Positions 44,701-56,669 are shown, numbered from the stretch's first letter. The stretch is DNA of 64,000 bases from Chlamydomonas sphaeroides (GCA_001662425.1 BDDC01000147.1:7122-71121), one strand, 5' to 3'. Notes: generated from the sequence alone by a model not told the origin. Translations and numbers: made by a program.

Positions 44701-46543
44701 TCTGTGCCCTGGCCTCGCTCCCCGCCTCACCCCTGCTGCCTGGCTTGCCCGGGGCCCCGTGGCGCCCATGCCCGCCCTGCGCCAGCCCGGCCCCAGCCTC
44801 CGCCTCCTGCCAGTTCGCTGGCCACGTATCTTATGTTGAACCTTTCGACAACCCGACGATTGCGCTCGATAGACTTGATCGCAGCCATCGACCAACGTAT
44901 GGCTCGACGGCTGCCTCCCCCCCCAGGTGCTGGCCACGGGGCTGTGGTACGCCAACGGCGTGGCTCTGTCGGCGGATGGGCAGTTTGTGGCGGTGGCGGA
45001 GAGCTGCAGGGCGCGCATAATTCGGTGAGGGGGCGGGCGGGGAGGCAGGCAGGCAGGGAGGCAGGGAGCGAGGGAGGGCCCGGCGCTCGAAAGGAGGAGC
45101 CACAGAAGGAGCCACAGAGTCCAGCAGCCTCGGAGGGAGGGAGGAGCCGCTGGCACCCTCTTGTCTTATGTAATCCCATACATACATCGACGGCTTGACT
45201 GAATTGACTTGATCGACGCTATCAACTAAGATTCAAAGGCGGAGCCCCTGGCCCGCCAGCCCCGGGGGGGAGGGCAGGGAGGGCTCAGCGCCCTGCTGCC
45301 CAAGGCGGTGTCTGACCCTCACGGCCGCCGCCCACCGGTCAGCTCGCCCGCAAGTAGGCCGCCCAGCGACACATCCCCACGCGCAACGCCGCCCCCCGGG
45401 CAGCGCACCAACCCCAACCACCAAGCCCAACCACCAAGCCCAACTACCAAGCCCAACCACCAAGCCCAACCACCAACCCCCGCAACACACGCTCGTTGGG
45501 CGCCCGCTGTCGTTGGAGGGCTCTAGCCAGGCAGCTCGTCACCACAGTCGTCCACCTCTTTTGCGAACTTGCATGAGTCTATGATACGACTACCGGTATG
45601 CTATTTAACCATGTCTTACATGTGTCGCACCTGCCCCCTGCACTGCACCCCAGTGCCGCACGCCGCGCCCCCCCCCCACCCCCCCTCGCGCACACTAACC
45701 CAACACTGCACACCCCGCGTCCCCCCGTCCCATCCGCAGCTTCTGGCTGTCGGGCCCCCGGGCTGGCGGCACCGACGTCATGGCCGCCCGCCTGCCTGGC
45801 TTCCCCGACGGCCTCTCGCGCGCCTCCGACGGCAACTTCTGGGTGGCCTTTGTTGCGCCCGTCACCATGGTGGCGCATGCCTTCAAGTACAAGGCACTGC
45901 GGGTGAGGAAGGCTGGGCTGTTCCGGGGGATGCGGGTGCGGAGGCCGGGGGATGGGGTTGAGCCACGGCCTCATGCGTCATGCATTTGTCGTACTGCTGT
46001 ACGGCAGGTGCTGCTGGCCTACCTGCCCGACGTCGTGAAGCCGCCGCTGGAGCCGTGAGTGCCGCCCGCGGGTCGTGCGGGGTCAGGGGCCGGGTGCGGG
46101 GCGGCGTGTTCGTGCCGGGCTCCCGCACCGCCACCCAGACACCAACCTGGGGCGCTTCCTGCCGCTGCCCCAAGGCCTTGCTGCCGTCTCCTCTTGGCAC
46201 CCTCCGTCCCCCATTCCGCCGCCGGGGCGGTCTGGCCAAGCGCCTGCGTACCATGTCTAGGGGCCTCCAGGCCTGGGGGATGATGCTCAAACCCTGCAAC
46301 GCCCCTCCATCTCCCCACCCCGCCCCCCTCACACCACCACCAACTCGCAGCTGGGGCGGTCTGGCCAAGCTGAGCCCCGCCGGCAGCCCGCTTGCGTTCG
46401 CGCATGACCCGCTGGGGGGCAAGGCGCCGGGCCACGTGGGGTTCGTGTCTGCCGTACACGAGCACGGCGGGCGGCTGTACCTTGGCAACGTGGCGGGCAG
46501 GTACATCTCGTACATCCGTACGCAGGACGTACTGTCCGAGTAG
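41796..46543 (+). CDS. Strictosidine-synthase-like / APMAP-like six-bladed beta-propeller protein (12 exons, ~415 aa)
   Basis: Member of the strictosidine synthase-like family (calcium-dependent six-bladed beta-propeller, usually hydrolase/arylesterase-like in plants and animals). Exons: 41796-41984, 42380-42449, 42814-42881, 43151-43273, 43404-43457, 43744-43842, 44117-44206, 44436-44489, 44927-45024, 45740-45902, 46008-46054, 46351-46543 (1248 nt). Diagnostic order: GRPLGFAYDDQGNLIFCDA, IGFANDLDIAADGRVYFTES, GRLLRYDPETQ, LWYANGVALSADGQFVAVAE, LPGFPDGLSRASDGNFWVAF and near the end HVGFVSAVHEHGGRLYLGN, as in APMAP. True strictosidine synthase is a plant alkaloid enzyme, and nothing here indicates that activity. 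The first exon is doubtful: a good acceptor (CATCACAG) sits inside it before GSGGPIPLP, so the real N-terminus, perhaps a membrane anchor, may lie upstream. Confidence 0.9.
43475..43525. repeat. ~10-bp tandem repeat GCGGACCTGC
   Basis: About five imperfect units in an intron of the strictosidine-synthase-like gene. Confidence 0.7.
45402..45480. repeat. 13-bp tandem repeat (AACCACCAAGCCC)
   Basis: Five to six imperfect copies of a 13-bp unit in the 715-nt intron 9 of the strictosidine-synthase-like gene. Confidence 0.85.
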
Positions 46544-48536
46544 TAGTCGGGCGCCGGACCGTGCAGAGACGGGGGCTGGCGGGGGCCTCGCTCTGGCTCC
46601 CCGGCGGCCGCTGCCGGAGCTCGGGTTCGTGCCGCACTTGTGCCCTGCACCACACGGGTTTGGCGGCGGGCTGTGGGTTTGTGGGGTGTGCAATGCGTCG
46701 AGGGCCGGCGGTCTGCAGGGCTGCGGTGCGTGGCCCAGAACTGGCAGCTCGGGGAATGCAAGACGAGACCGGTCGATTGGAGCAGGTGAGGCAAGCGGGC
46801 TGTGTGGGGCGGCCGGGACGACGGGTTGGGCAGGTTGGCTGGGTAGGCTGGCTCTGCGCATCGTTGCAGTTCTTTGCGCGTAGCAGGGTTGGGGGCTCGG
46901 GTGGCAGCCCGCTGACTTGGCGCTGCGTGGAGGCGACTGAGTTGCGGGGCCGGCGCGTTGGGGCTGAGGCGAGCATGTGAGAGGCACGACGGGGGGCGGA
47001 GGCGCCGACCGGGGCGGCGGCGGCAGCAGCGCAGGCAGGGGGGCTTGTGCCTTCGGCCCGGGTAGTGCATGCCGGCCCGGCAACGGCCGCCCTGCTCTGA
47101 CTTCCGCGCTGGTCACAATGCGAACGCAATCAGAGTACCTGGGCTGCCAGTGATGGCGGTTGTCTCAGGTACCTTTCACTGACTTCCACGCTGGTTCTAC
47201 AGTAGAAAAGCCGCCCGGCACGTGCGAGTGTGCGCCTGTGTGGGGCGCTGCATGTGGAATAGGAATGTTTGGGGATACACCTGACTCTCCGACGGCAGGG
47301 GTTAGCGAGGGGCAAGCAGTCCATGGCGCCACGTCGCCGCATGTGGTGCTCGTGTGGCGCGAGGCCCCGCGACGGTGGTGGCGGCGGCAGCCGGCGCGCT
47401 GGGCGCCAGGGCGCTGTCGCGCGGTGGGAATAACGCACGCCAAGCCTGGCGCCCGGTGGCGGGGGCCATGCTCTCTCAGCCGGGCGCCAAGCGCCGCCCC
47501 TCCCACCCAGCGGCCCACGGGTCTGACCCAGCGGGGCCGCCGGGTCCCGGCCGCTTCGGCGGCAGGCGGCACGGTCGCCACCGTGCAGCAGGCGGCAGCG
47601 CGTGGCCCTTGGGCGCTTCACGCCCAGGCAGGCAGGCGGCCCGCGGTGCACAGCAGCTCTTTGTACAGGTTGTAGGTCATTGATTTCGTTCTTCTGTTTT
47701 AGATTGGAATACGGGGGCCGGAAAGCCGCAGCGCGGCGCGGCGCGGCGCGGACTGCCGCGTACCGCACCACCCCGGGCACTCCGGGGACACGGGGTGAGC
47801 TGTGGTGCAGAGACACACGCTGCCGGCCGACGAGGGGCTGTGACGGGGGCCGGCAGAGAGGCTGCCGCTGCAGCGGGGCTGCACCGACCCTGACTCGCCA
47901 GCTGCGCTGGCCGGTGCGCGGTGTTGGGAGGCAGACAAGAACGCGGTCGAGGGTTCACTCCCTCACACACGCCATACGCAGTCGGCGGCTTCCGACAGCG
48001 CAGCGCTGCGCTGCCCGCCGCGATCCGACCGGCCCGGGCTCGTCACGGCATCCGCCCACCAACAACATCCGACCCACATGACAAGCGCGCCCGCCGCAGC
48101 AAGTAGCGTGCACACAACTGCACAGCCCCACAACCCAAACGCTGCAGCGACGCGCGTGCTCGACCAAAGCCCCTGCGGCCCCGGACCTCAGCTGCCACGT
48201 CCGACCCCCGCGGCCGGCGCACGCCCCGCGGTCACGGCCGGCCCCGCAGCTCGCCGCGCCCGCCTCTCTCATTGCCCGCACGCTGCGCGCCGCACGCCCC
48301 GCGTCCCATGCTCGCCCACTACACGTCCCCTCATGGCATGCCTGCCGCACCCTGCCACTGCCACTGCCCCCACGGCTACGCTGCCCCTGGTGCACACGTC
48401 CTGATCCCCGACGGCCGCCGCAGCGAGCGCCGCCGCGGCACGGCGCCTGCTCCCAGCGCTGCCCCGCCCCCTCCCTTTACCCGTGTGGGGGCTGCAGGTG
48501 CCGCCAGGGGCAAGGCCGGAGTGCCGGCCAGCTAGG
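46544..48536. other. Spacer between two convergent genes
   Basis: Holds the 3' ends of the beta-propeller gene (plus strand) and the sulfotransferase gene (minus strand). No further gene is supported. It contains one copy of a dispersed repeat (47167-47212). Confidence 0.45.
47167..47212 (+). repeat. ~45-bp dispersed repeat, copy 2
   Basis: AGGTACCTTTCACTGACTTC then CACGCTGGTTCT and AGTAGAAAAGCC. Related to 25401-25445. A shorter fragment (TGACTTCCGCGCTGGT) sits at about 47098. Confidence 0.6.
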
Positions 48537-51500
48537 CTACCCTCCTGCGTCGGGCCCCGCGAGCCACAGCGCCCTGGCCAGGGTGCTGCCGTTGCTGCCT
48601 CGCCACAGCAGCCCGCACCTGGGGGGTGGGGAGGGAGGAGGGGCGGGGAGGGAGATGAGGTGAGGGAGGGGGGTGTACAGGGGGGAGGGGGGCTGGGGCC
48701 GGGGCCAGCAGCGGGAGGCGCTAAGGCTGGAGTGGCTCCCNNNNNNNNNNNNNNNNNNNNNNNNNNNNNNNNNNNNNNNNNNNNNNNNNNNNNNNNNNNN
48801 NNNNNNNNNNNNNNNNNNNNNNNNNNNNNNNNNNNNNNNNNNNNNNNNNNNNNNNNNNNNNNNNNNNNNNNNNNNNNNNNNNNNNNNNNNNNNNNNNNNN
48901 NNNNNNNNNNNNNNNNNNNNNNNNNNNNNNNNNNNNNNNNNNNNNNNNNNNNNNNNNNNNNNNNNNNNNNNNNNNNNNNNNNNNNNNNNNNNNNNNNNNN
49001 NNNNNNNNNNNNNNNNNNNNNNNNNNNNNNNNNNNNNNNNNNNNNNNNNNNNNNNNNNNNNNNNNNNNNNNNNNACGGGCAGGTACGGGCCTGGCCCTGG
49101 CACCTTCCCGCCCCGCAGCCTGCACGCACCCCCAGCACCTGCCGCCCGCCTCGTTATTGTCTCATCATGGGTTCATCAAAGTACTATCATGGATTCATCA
49201 TAGTACTATAAAGGCTTCATCATAGTGGTATCATAGATCCACCTAGGACTCCTTATCCCCCTCCCTGCGCACTTGGCGTCCGCGTCCACCGCCAGCTGAC
49301 CCGGCAGTCGCGCCATGCCGGTCCGCCCGTCGGCCCGCACGCTGGCGGCGGCGGCGGCGGCTTCGATGGTGCTGTTGCCCGCTGCCGGCTGCAGGCCCAG
49401 CGCCGCCGCCAGCTCCAGGAAGAGCGCGTCTAGCTGGCTCAGCGTACGGCCGAAGCTGCAGCCAGATAGCACCAGCAGGCTCTCATATCGTGAAATTTCT
49501 CTAGCGTGCAACGGAAAGGCATCGCCGAAGCCGAGGACTGGAGGGGCCCGTCCAGCCGGCGCGGCGCTGCGGCGAAAGCTCACATGTGACGCATGCCGTA
49601 CAACCACGCAGTACACCCCATCCTTGCCGTACCTGTACAGCTGCTGGTCGGGCTGCTGCGATGCCCGCAGCGCCTCCAACACGCCCTCGCCCAGGTAGCA
49701 GGCGTTGAAGTCGTAGCGCAGGCCCACCCGGCTGGGCAGCTCGGCGATGGACAGGATATGCGTCTGCGCGTCCGCATGTGTGTGTGGGGGAAGGACTTGG
49801 CAAGAGCACGTGTTGACGTGTGACTGGCATGTGTTTGGGAGCGGCACGATGCGTGGTAGCCTGTGCATACGGTAGCTACGATCCTCGATGCAATTGCGCA
49901 TGGTTGGGTAGAAGTTATGGATGTGTGGAGACCGGGCCGCTCGGCGACGGACACAATGTGGATGTGGCGGGCTCGGGATCGCCATGTGTTGCGTTCCATA
50001 GGTTATGAAGCATGATGTGTATGTCGCGATGCATGGGTGGGTGGGACTGGGGTCCCGGCAGCCCAGCGATGGACAGAGATGTGCGTGGGCGGGCGGGGTG
50101 GTGGAGGGGTCGCGGCATTCGCGTGCTTCGCTCGTGTGTGCTATGATGTAGCACTTGAGGTATGCATAGGCTCATGGATCATGGCTCCCGGCGGAGCACA
50201 CGCGCGCACAGGGTTGGTCGGCGGGAGGGCTGCGCGGCTCGCGGACCGGGGGGGGGCCGGGGGTTGGGATCGGAGCGCGGCGGCGGTCGCGCCGGCAGCA
50301 CGCCTCGCGGCTGGGGGGTCCGCCTGCTGCTGCGCCCCAGAGCGCCCACCCGGCACCGCAGGCGCTGCCGGGCACGCCACTCCAAACATGTCATCTTGAA
50401 GACATGCATACATGTGACAGCATGCGCTCACCCGCGACAGCAGGTGCTGCCATCCTAGGCCCCTCCTGGCCAAGGCATCCACCGCCTCCGCGCCCGCGTC
50501 CAGGTCCACGATGAGGTCAAAGCCCGTGGCCAGCTGCGGGGGTAGGGAAGGCGGGGGAAGGCCAGGGGTTATGGAGCGGGTTGGGCAGTAGGGTACGTGC
50601 CATGTCCCGCAGGCACACAACCCTCCTTCATCGTAGACACGCGAAACGCCAATTATGCTAACAAAGCAGCCCACACTGCCCCGGCTCGCCTGCTCCTTCG
50701 CCATCTCAACCTGCATAGACCCCACGCCGCCCAGGGGTCTGTGGAAGCCACGCTCGCCGAGAAAGGACCTGCCGAGAGCCCCGGAGGTGGCGGCGGCGGC
50801 AGGCGGCAGCACGGGGCGGGGCGGGACAAGGACCCGGGGCAAGCGGGCCAGCACGGGTTGCTGCGCTTGCGGATGGGAGGGCTGCAGCGCATTGCGGCGT
50901 CCGTCCGCTCGAACAAGGCGGCCGCGACGAGCGGCCGCGGCGAGGGGCAGCAGATCGCCGCGGCGTTGGTTGTTCAACCACCAACCGCCGGCCGCCCACC
51001 TGACCAGGTAGTTGTCGGTTATGGGCGGCGCCAGCGCGCGCCACAGCTCCAGGCTAGAGTTGCAAAAGACCCTGTCAAAGGCCGCCTCGTAGCCCTGCGG
51101 CGGCCACGGGGCGGCAGCATTCCCATGTATGCGACACGCGACACGTGCGATACCCTGGTGGAATGGAGCAGTGGACGCGCGTTGCCCATGGTATACGGCA
51201 TGATACCGGTACGATATGTTACGGTACGATGTACGGGACACGCGATGCATCATACAAGCCACGTCCTGGTGGAGCGGCCTCGGGCTGCGACACACCGCAT
51301 CAAGCGCAGCCTCCTAGCCCTCCTGCGGCAGCAGCCCAGTATGGCTGGGGCCCATGGCGGTCATCGCGGCGGGTGCCGCAGTGCGCCACATGGGAACAGC
51401 ACCCCGCGGTCCGGCCTCGGGCGGCGACGTGCAGGCGCCGGAGCACGTCGTGGCCGTGGCGGGGGCAACGGGTCCGGTGGGTCCGGTGGGTCCGGTGGGT

Positions 51501-54500
51501 CCGGTGGGTCCGGTGGGTCCGGGGGTCCGTGGGTCCGTGTGTCCGGGGGCTCGTACCCGACACCACCGAAGCCACCCAGCTGCGGGCTAGGGGCCTGGGG
51601 CTGGGGCGCCGGCCCGCGATCCGTCCGCGGGCTGCACCGCAGCGCCGCCGCGTTGTGGGCGACAAGGTGAGGTCCCGCCTCTGCAGGGCCGGGGAGCGGC
51701 GGCCCATGCTGCCATGCTGCCATGACGGCACCACAACGAGCGGCGTTGCACACCCGGCGTGCCTCGCACCTCGGCGTCCCGCCTCCGCCAGTAGGCCTTG
51801 ATGTAGACCATCACAAACCTGCGGCGCGAGGGACAGGGCACAGCCGCTCACGCCAGCAACGAGTAAAAACATTCAGCGTGATAGTAAAGGACTTGTACAC
51901 CAAATTGTCTGAGAAGGTTGGCAACCCTGTAGGTGCCGCGCATGATGCCTGATGACTCAGCGGACCGGCAGCGGACCGGTCATCCCGGTGGCGCCCTCCG
52001 GCGCCCATCCCTGGTCCCTGCACTGCCGCCGGGCGCCCGCCGCCCTCTACCCAGCTGCCACACCAACACCGCATGGTAACCGACCAAAACCCCCACGCCC
52101 TCCCCTCGCCCTCCGCTGGCCCGGCCCCACTTTATGGCCGACTCCATGCGCTTCAAGGGCTCCCTGACGAGGGGGGGACAAGGCAGGCAGAGCGCGAGTC
52201 AGCGGCACGCGCTCACACACACACGGGTCCAGGATGGACCCGCGCATGGGGCGCAGGGTTTCGGGTGCCGCTAGAGTGATGTTTGCCAACCGCCAACCGC
52301 TAACTGTCAACCGCAGCCGCACCTGATGGTCACCACGTTCACAACCTGCGGCGGCGAGCCACAGCACAGTACAGCGCAGCACAGCACAGCACAGCACAGC
52401 GCAGCACAGCACAGCACACCGTTGGCAGGTCAGGGTGGCTGGCAAGCAGCCGAGCACCCACACACACGCTGATGCCCCCCCCCGCCCCCCCCCCGCCCTT
52501 GCCGCCCGGCACGGCCACCAGCCTCGCCCCCTCCGGCCCCGAGCTCCGCCGCCCCCAGTCCGCACACCAGCGGGCGAGTGCAATGCTGCATGGAAGCACT
52601 ACGATAGTTGTCTCGGCCATGGCGGTTACGAGCCATGCATCCCTATGTTGCTGCCTAGATAGGCTCCCCCCCCCGCCCCGTCAACCGCACCTGGGGGCAG
52701 GTGCGCGCTCCCGCGGGTGTCATCTGGCCGCCGATTAGCGTGTACTCATTGCTGCGGGCATCGTGGGCGGGAGGGCGGGCAGCGGCAGGCTACAGGTTGG
52801 CATGGCAGCGTCAAAATTGCAGCTGCAGCCGCAGCCGCAAGCCCGAAATTAAAACCGAAACCCATCAGCCCGCCTCGTGAGCGCCCGCACCTGTAGTGGC
52901 TGAGCCCCAGCTTGGCAACCGCCTCGAAGCGCTGCTCGCAGGTGTGCAGCTTGGAGTGGCGGTGCATCATGCCGCCGTAGCGGCCCCAGCTGGGCGGGGG
53001 AGGGAGGGGGGCAGAGGCAGGAGAGGGGGAGGCACCTGGTGAGGCACCTGGTGAGGCACGAGGCGGCGCATCGTGCCTCGCTGGCGCCCGCAGCTGAGGG
53101 TGGGATGGGAGGGGCTTGGACACGATGGGCATGCACGGTGGGGGATGTGCCTTGGGAGTGACGAACAAGGTAGTTGCAAAACTCACAGCGCACGGGAGGG
53201 GCGCACCGTGGGGCATCATCCGGCGCATGCTTGGGCAATGTCATCCCCCAGCCGGCGGCGGCAGGGGGAGGTCGGCGTTGGGTGCGGAGGGCAGGGCAGG
53301 CCAGGCGATGCCGGCACGCACTCGGCCGCTGGCGTTCCCCCCCGCCCCCCAAGGCCACGTGTGTGGCCGCGTGAGTGTGCATCAGCTCTTGCATCAGGCG
53401 CTGCGCATCGCCGCCGCCACAGCGCTCACCGCATGCGGTGACCGCATACATGTAAAGCTAACATGCAATGCAGCAACGAACATACAGTGCATGTAGTGCA
53501 TGTAGTGCATGCTGATGCTATACTGCTACATACGCGAGTACGTACATGTTTACACATCGTAGTTTAGCATTGGGTGCTCACAGGATGCGGTGGCCCCCCG
53601 TGAGCCGCTCGTACGTGGCCTGGTGCAGCCAGCGGCTGTCGTCGTCCAGGCCCCGCACGTGCTGCCCCAGGTTGGGCGGCACGAGGCAGCCGTTGGCCTC
53701 TGGGGGGGGGTTGCCAGAGGGTTTGGGGCAGGGGCAGGGCAAGAGGGTGGAGGGCGGGAGCAGGGCCAACGTAGAGCAGCCGGTCGTTGGAAGCCGCCGG
53801 CCGCTGCGCGAGCGAGGGCCGAGAGTGAGGAGGGCCCGAGGCAGAGGCAGAGGCAGAGGAAGGCAGAGGCAGAGGAAGGCAGGGGGAGGGAGGCAGGGGG
53901 AGGGAGGCAGGGGATGTGGAGCAGAGATCCGGGTAGGGGGCGCCCAGCGCCGTGCAGCTGCCGCATCCTCATTCACGAGCCCTGCCCTGCGCCCCGCACA
54001 CTGGCCGCCTCGTGCCAGCTGGCGCCGCCGGCCTGAACTGCTATGGTCAGAGATGTGAAATTTCCTTTACATATCAATGACATTCATGTGCCCATGTGTC
54101 CGTGTAGGGCAGCATAGCTCTGTCGCCGCCCACTCACTGGCGGCCTCGTTCCAGCTGGTGCCGCCGGTCTTGCTGATGTGGAAGTACTCGAGCACGCCCC
54201 GCGACACCACGCTGTCGCGGTGGATGACGTACAGCTGTCGTACGTGCCGTACAAGTGAGGGCGCGCACAGCAGGGGGGCGGGAGGGATGGTGATGGCTCG
54301 TGCCGGGGTTGCTACGCCACAGCCGCACCCCCGAGGTGCACTTTCGTTCACGGCACACGGCATGGCGACATGAGAGCTACACAACAGGCCGCCAAGCAAG
54401 GAGGTAGATCAGTTGGCAGCCCCCCACCCACCTGTGTGACCAGCCGTGCCAGCGGCGCCTCCAGGGAGGGCGGCAGCTGCCGCCCCAGCGTCCCCAGCCA

Positions 54501-55499
54501 CGCCGCCGCCAGCCTGCCCAGCACGCAGCGGCGCAGGAAGGGCAGCCCGCTGAGCGACAGCAGCGGCACCTCGGCCGTGCGGCCCGCCAGGCTGACGCGC
54601 TCGGTGCGGTTGGCCTGTGGGGCAGCAGGGAACCGGCGAGGGCCGGGTCGTACGGCCGTGAGGTACGGCAAGGGAGCGGTCAGCCTCCCATGGGCCGTGA
54701 GCCCGGAGTGGGGCTGCGGCTGGGCCTGTCCCGGGGCGAGGCCGTGGGCCCAGGGGCTGGGGTTGTGCTGTGCAGGGGCCATGTCGTTGCCAGGGCGGAG
54801 CTGCAGCCGCACTTGTGAGGCCTGCTGCTGAGGATGAGGATGCTGTAGCCTGTCGTTGTGGCCGCACCTGGCGGTCAATCCAGTCGCTGGCATGCTTGAG
54901 CCATGCCGCTATCAGGGCCTCGCTGGAGAGGTTGGGAAAAGACGTCGCCTGTGAGGGGGCAGTCGAGAGCACGGTCCTGTCAACGAGATGCCAGGGTTCG
55001 CGCGACGGGTGGGCAGGCAGCGATGCGCCTCCGCGGCAGGTCCCCAAGATGCCAAAATGCAATGGACGGATGGCGTCTGGAGGGGGTGCGAGGGTGCGCC
55101 CGTCGCACCTGGCCGTGGCAGTAGCTGGCCCCGGGGACGACAAGTTGGCGCCTGCTGCGCGATGGGATGAGCAGCAGAAGCTCCAGGTGCGACAGCAGCT
55201 CCGGCTCGCGATCCGCTGTTTGGGTGCAGCAAGGGGGGCAGCGAGGGTGGTCGGCGAGGAGCAAGTGCGTGCCGCGTGCTTGGTGTGCGCGTGCGCACAA
55301 GACCGTAATTCATAAGCGATATCATCAAGCTTCGCAATCACCGTTGCTCACACGTCAAGTTGGCGACGAGCGCGCTGGCCCGCAGCACATCGCCCAGAGC
55401 CAGTGCCTCAGCAGTGACGCGCAGCAGGCCACTTGCTGCTAGCAGCACGATGCATGCAGCTGCGTAGCGCCGCAGCGACGGTGCGATTAGGTGTTGCAT
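48537..55499 (-). CDS. Carbohydrate-type sulfotransferase, type II membrane protein (17 exons, 564 aa)
   Basis: PAPS-dependent sulfotransferase, probably acting on glycans in the Golgi. Exons: 55499-55352, 55215-55109, 54948-54868, 54614-54432, 54234-54138, 53699-53582, 52989-52891, 52751-52691, 52345-52323, 52163-52131, 51818-51770, 51094-51000, 50768-50690, 50533-50432, 49763-49633, 49479-49273, 48618-48537. Every phase joins; 1695 nt. A hydrophobic segment near residues 13-35 (ACIVLLAASGLL) fits a signal anchor. The 5'-phosphosulfate loop is FHISKTGGTS (191-200) and the 3'-phosphate site is VVTIREPLKRMESA (302 on), spread over 23-, 33- and 49-nt exons. DNYLVR and SFLGERGF follow, as in heparan-sulfate and plant glycan sulfotransferases. 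The end has GCSFGRTLSQLD and a short tail. Donor 13 is read as GC (CAG/GCGAGC). The last intron holds an assembly gap. The acceptor glycan is unknown. Confidence 0.9.
48741..49074. other. Assembly gap (334 N)
   Basis: Lies in the last intron of the sulfotransferase gene. The flanking exons join in phase (AA + G gives Lys), so no exon appears to be lost. Confidence 0.95.
51470..51530. repeat. 9-bp tandem repeat GGTCCGGTG
   Basis: About five exact units followed by diverging ones, in sulfotransferase intron 11. Confidence 0.9.
52362..52420. repeat. 5-bp tandem repeat (CACAG)
   Basis: About eleven units of CACAG/CGCAG immediately upstream (on the coding strand) of the 23-nt exon that carries half of the 3'-phosphate-binding motif of the sulfotransferase. 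Confidence 0.9.
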
Positions 55500-55543
55500 C
55501 CGTCGATTGTTCCGTGGCGAACAGCTAGCGCGATAAGCAACAT

Positions 55544-55665
55544 CGTGCAGCAAACCGATTATCTCGAAGGCTTAACATGCTGTTTCGTGCACTGTGCTCT
55601 CTTGGGGGCGCCCGAGGGGGGTGGGCGTGCCTGCCGTAGCTGGGGAACGCGTGCCGGGTTCATGC
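55544..55665 (+). repeat. ~115-bp direct repeat, left copy
   Basis: Contains AACATGCTGTTTCGTG, TTGGGGGCGCC, GGTGGGCGTGCC and GCCGTAGCTGG. The same blocks in the same order and orientation occur at about 60696-60815. It lies just upstream of the sulfotransferase start and left of the EEP gene. Confidence 0.75.
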
Positions 55666-55802
55666 CTGTATGTGTCGCACCCAGGGGATTCTCCCCTGAT
55701 CGCACCGTCGGAGTTGTGGAGTCCACCCTGCGCTCGCTGAGCCTCCTGTGCTCCCCCGCTCTTGTGTCCGATCGCACCCTGAAAACTGGACGAGCGCGGG
55801 CA

Positions 55803-55861
55803 GGGGAGAGGGGCATGCGACTGGTACGGCGGATCCGTACCAGTCGCTTACCCCTCTCCCC
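55803..55861. repeat. Long imperfect hairpin (27-bp stem, 5-nt loop)
   Basis: GGGGAGAGGGG and GCGACTGGTACGG on the left pair with CCGTACCAGTCGC and CCCCTCTCCCC on the right, with three mismatched positions (CAT/TTA) and a CGGAT loop. The fold is strong on either strand. It could be a small-RNA precursor, an insertion footprint or a terminator-like structure, and the sequence does not decide. Confidence 0.7.
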
Positions 55862-56669
55862 TGAGCGCGGCTGCACCCAAACGTCTCGACATGACCAGGG
55901 CCGATCGACATGTGTGTATGCAGTGCCATCCTGTTGGGGTTCCCCAGTACGTGAAGTTGTGGAGGAGTGGGGGAATCGCGTGGCGGGTATGTGCCGCGCC
56001 CTTTTGTATCGCCATTGCGCGCAGCCGCTGTCTGCGAGTCCACGCCCTGGCCTCTTGCCCACGGCTTGTATCTGGGCCCCATCCTGACTACGCCTGGGTT
56101 GCGGACGGACGCAGGGAAAAGCCGCCGCCCTGGACCGCTGGACGCCGTCAGGAGCAGGTCCCCCCTGGTCAGGAACAGGCAGCTCTCTCCCTTGCTCTCC
56201 CCCTGGCCTGGAGGGTGCCAATTATGCTATATATATTACAAGCTAGCGCAAAGTCAAAGCTAGGTATGTCTAACGCTACTCTTGCATACACCAGTCCGTT
56301 CCAGCCCCGCACAACCCCAAGAGCAACCCCCGCAATTACTGCCCACACTACGACAACAGCTTCTCCCCAACACTTTGCGTCGGAGGGTCAGGTGCAACCC
56401 CGTTCATACTTACTCCTCATCAAGCAGCTTCTCCCGGGCGTTGCAGGACGTCGCCGCCCACCCAGCACTCGATGGTCTGTTTGGTGCATTCTGACTGATG
56501 ATTGACCATCTGGCCTTGCTGTCACCGCCAAGGGGACCAGGCCTGACCAGGACTGGCCGTGCCAGGGGCGCCAGGGGAGAGCCCCCCCCCCATGGGCCGT
56601 GCCGGCCCTCCTGTAGCCGTGTAGTGGACCTCGGTGTGCTGAATCTGCCAGAACTCACGTATTATAGAC

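Noticed and set aside
41796..46543. True strictosidine synthase (alkaloid biosynthesis)
   Set aside because: Only the propeller family is supported; HVGFVSAVHEHGGRLYLG is the APMAP/SSL type, and green algae are not known for this pathway.
45883..47116. Long minus-strand frames opposite the last beta-propeller exons
   Set aside because: They are antisense shadows of well-supported exons; low-complexity Pro/Ala/Arg composition.
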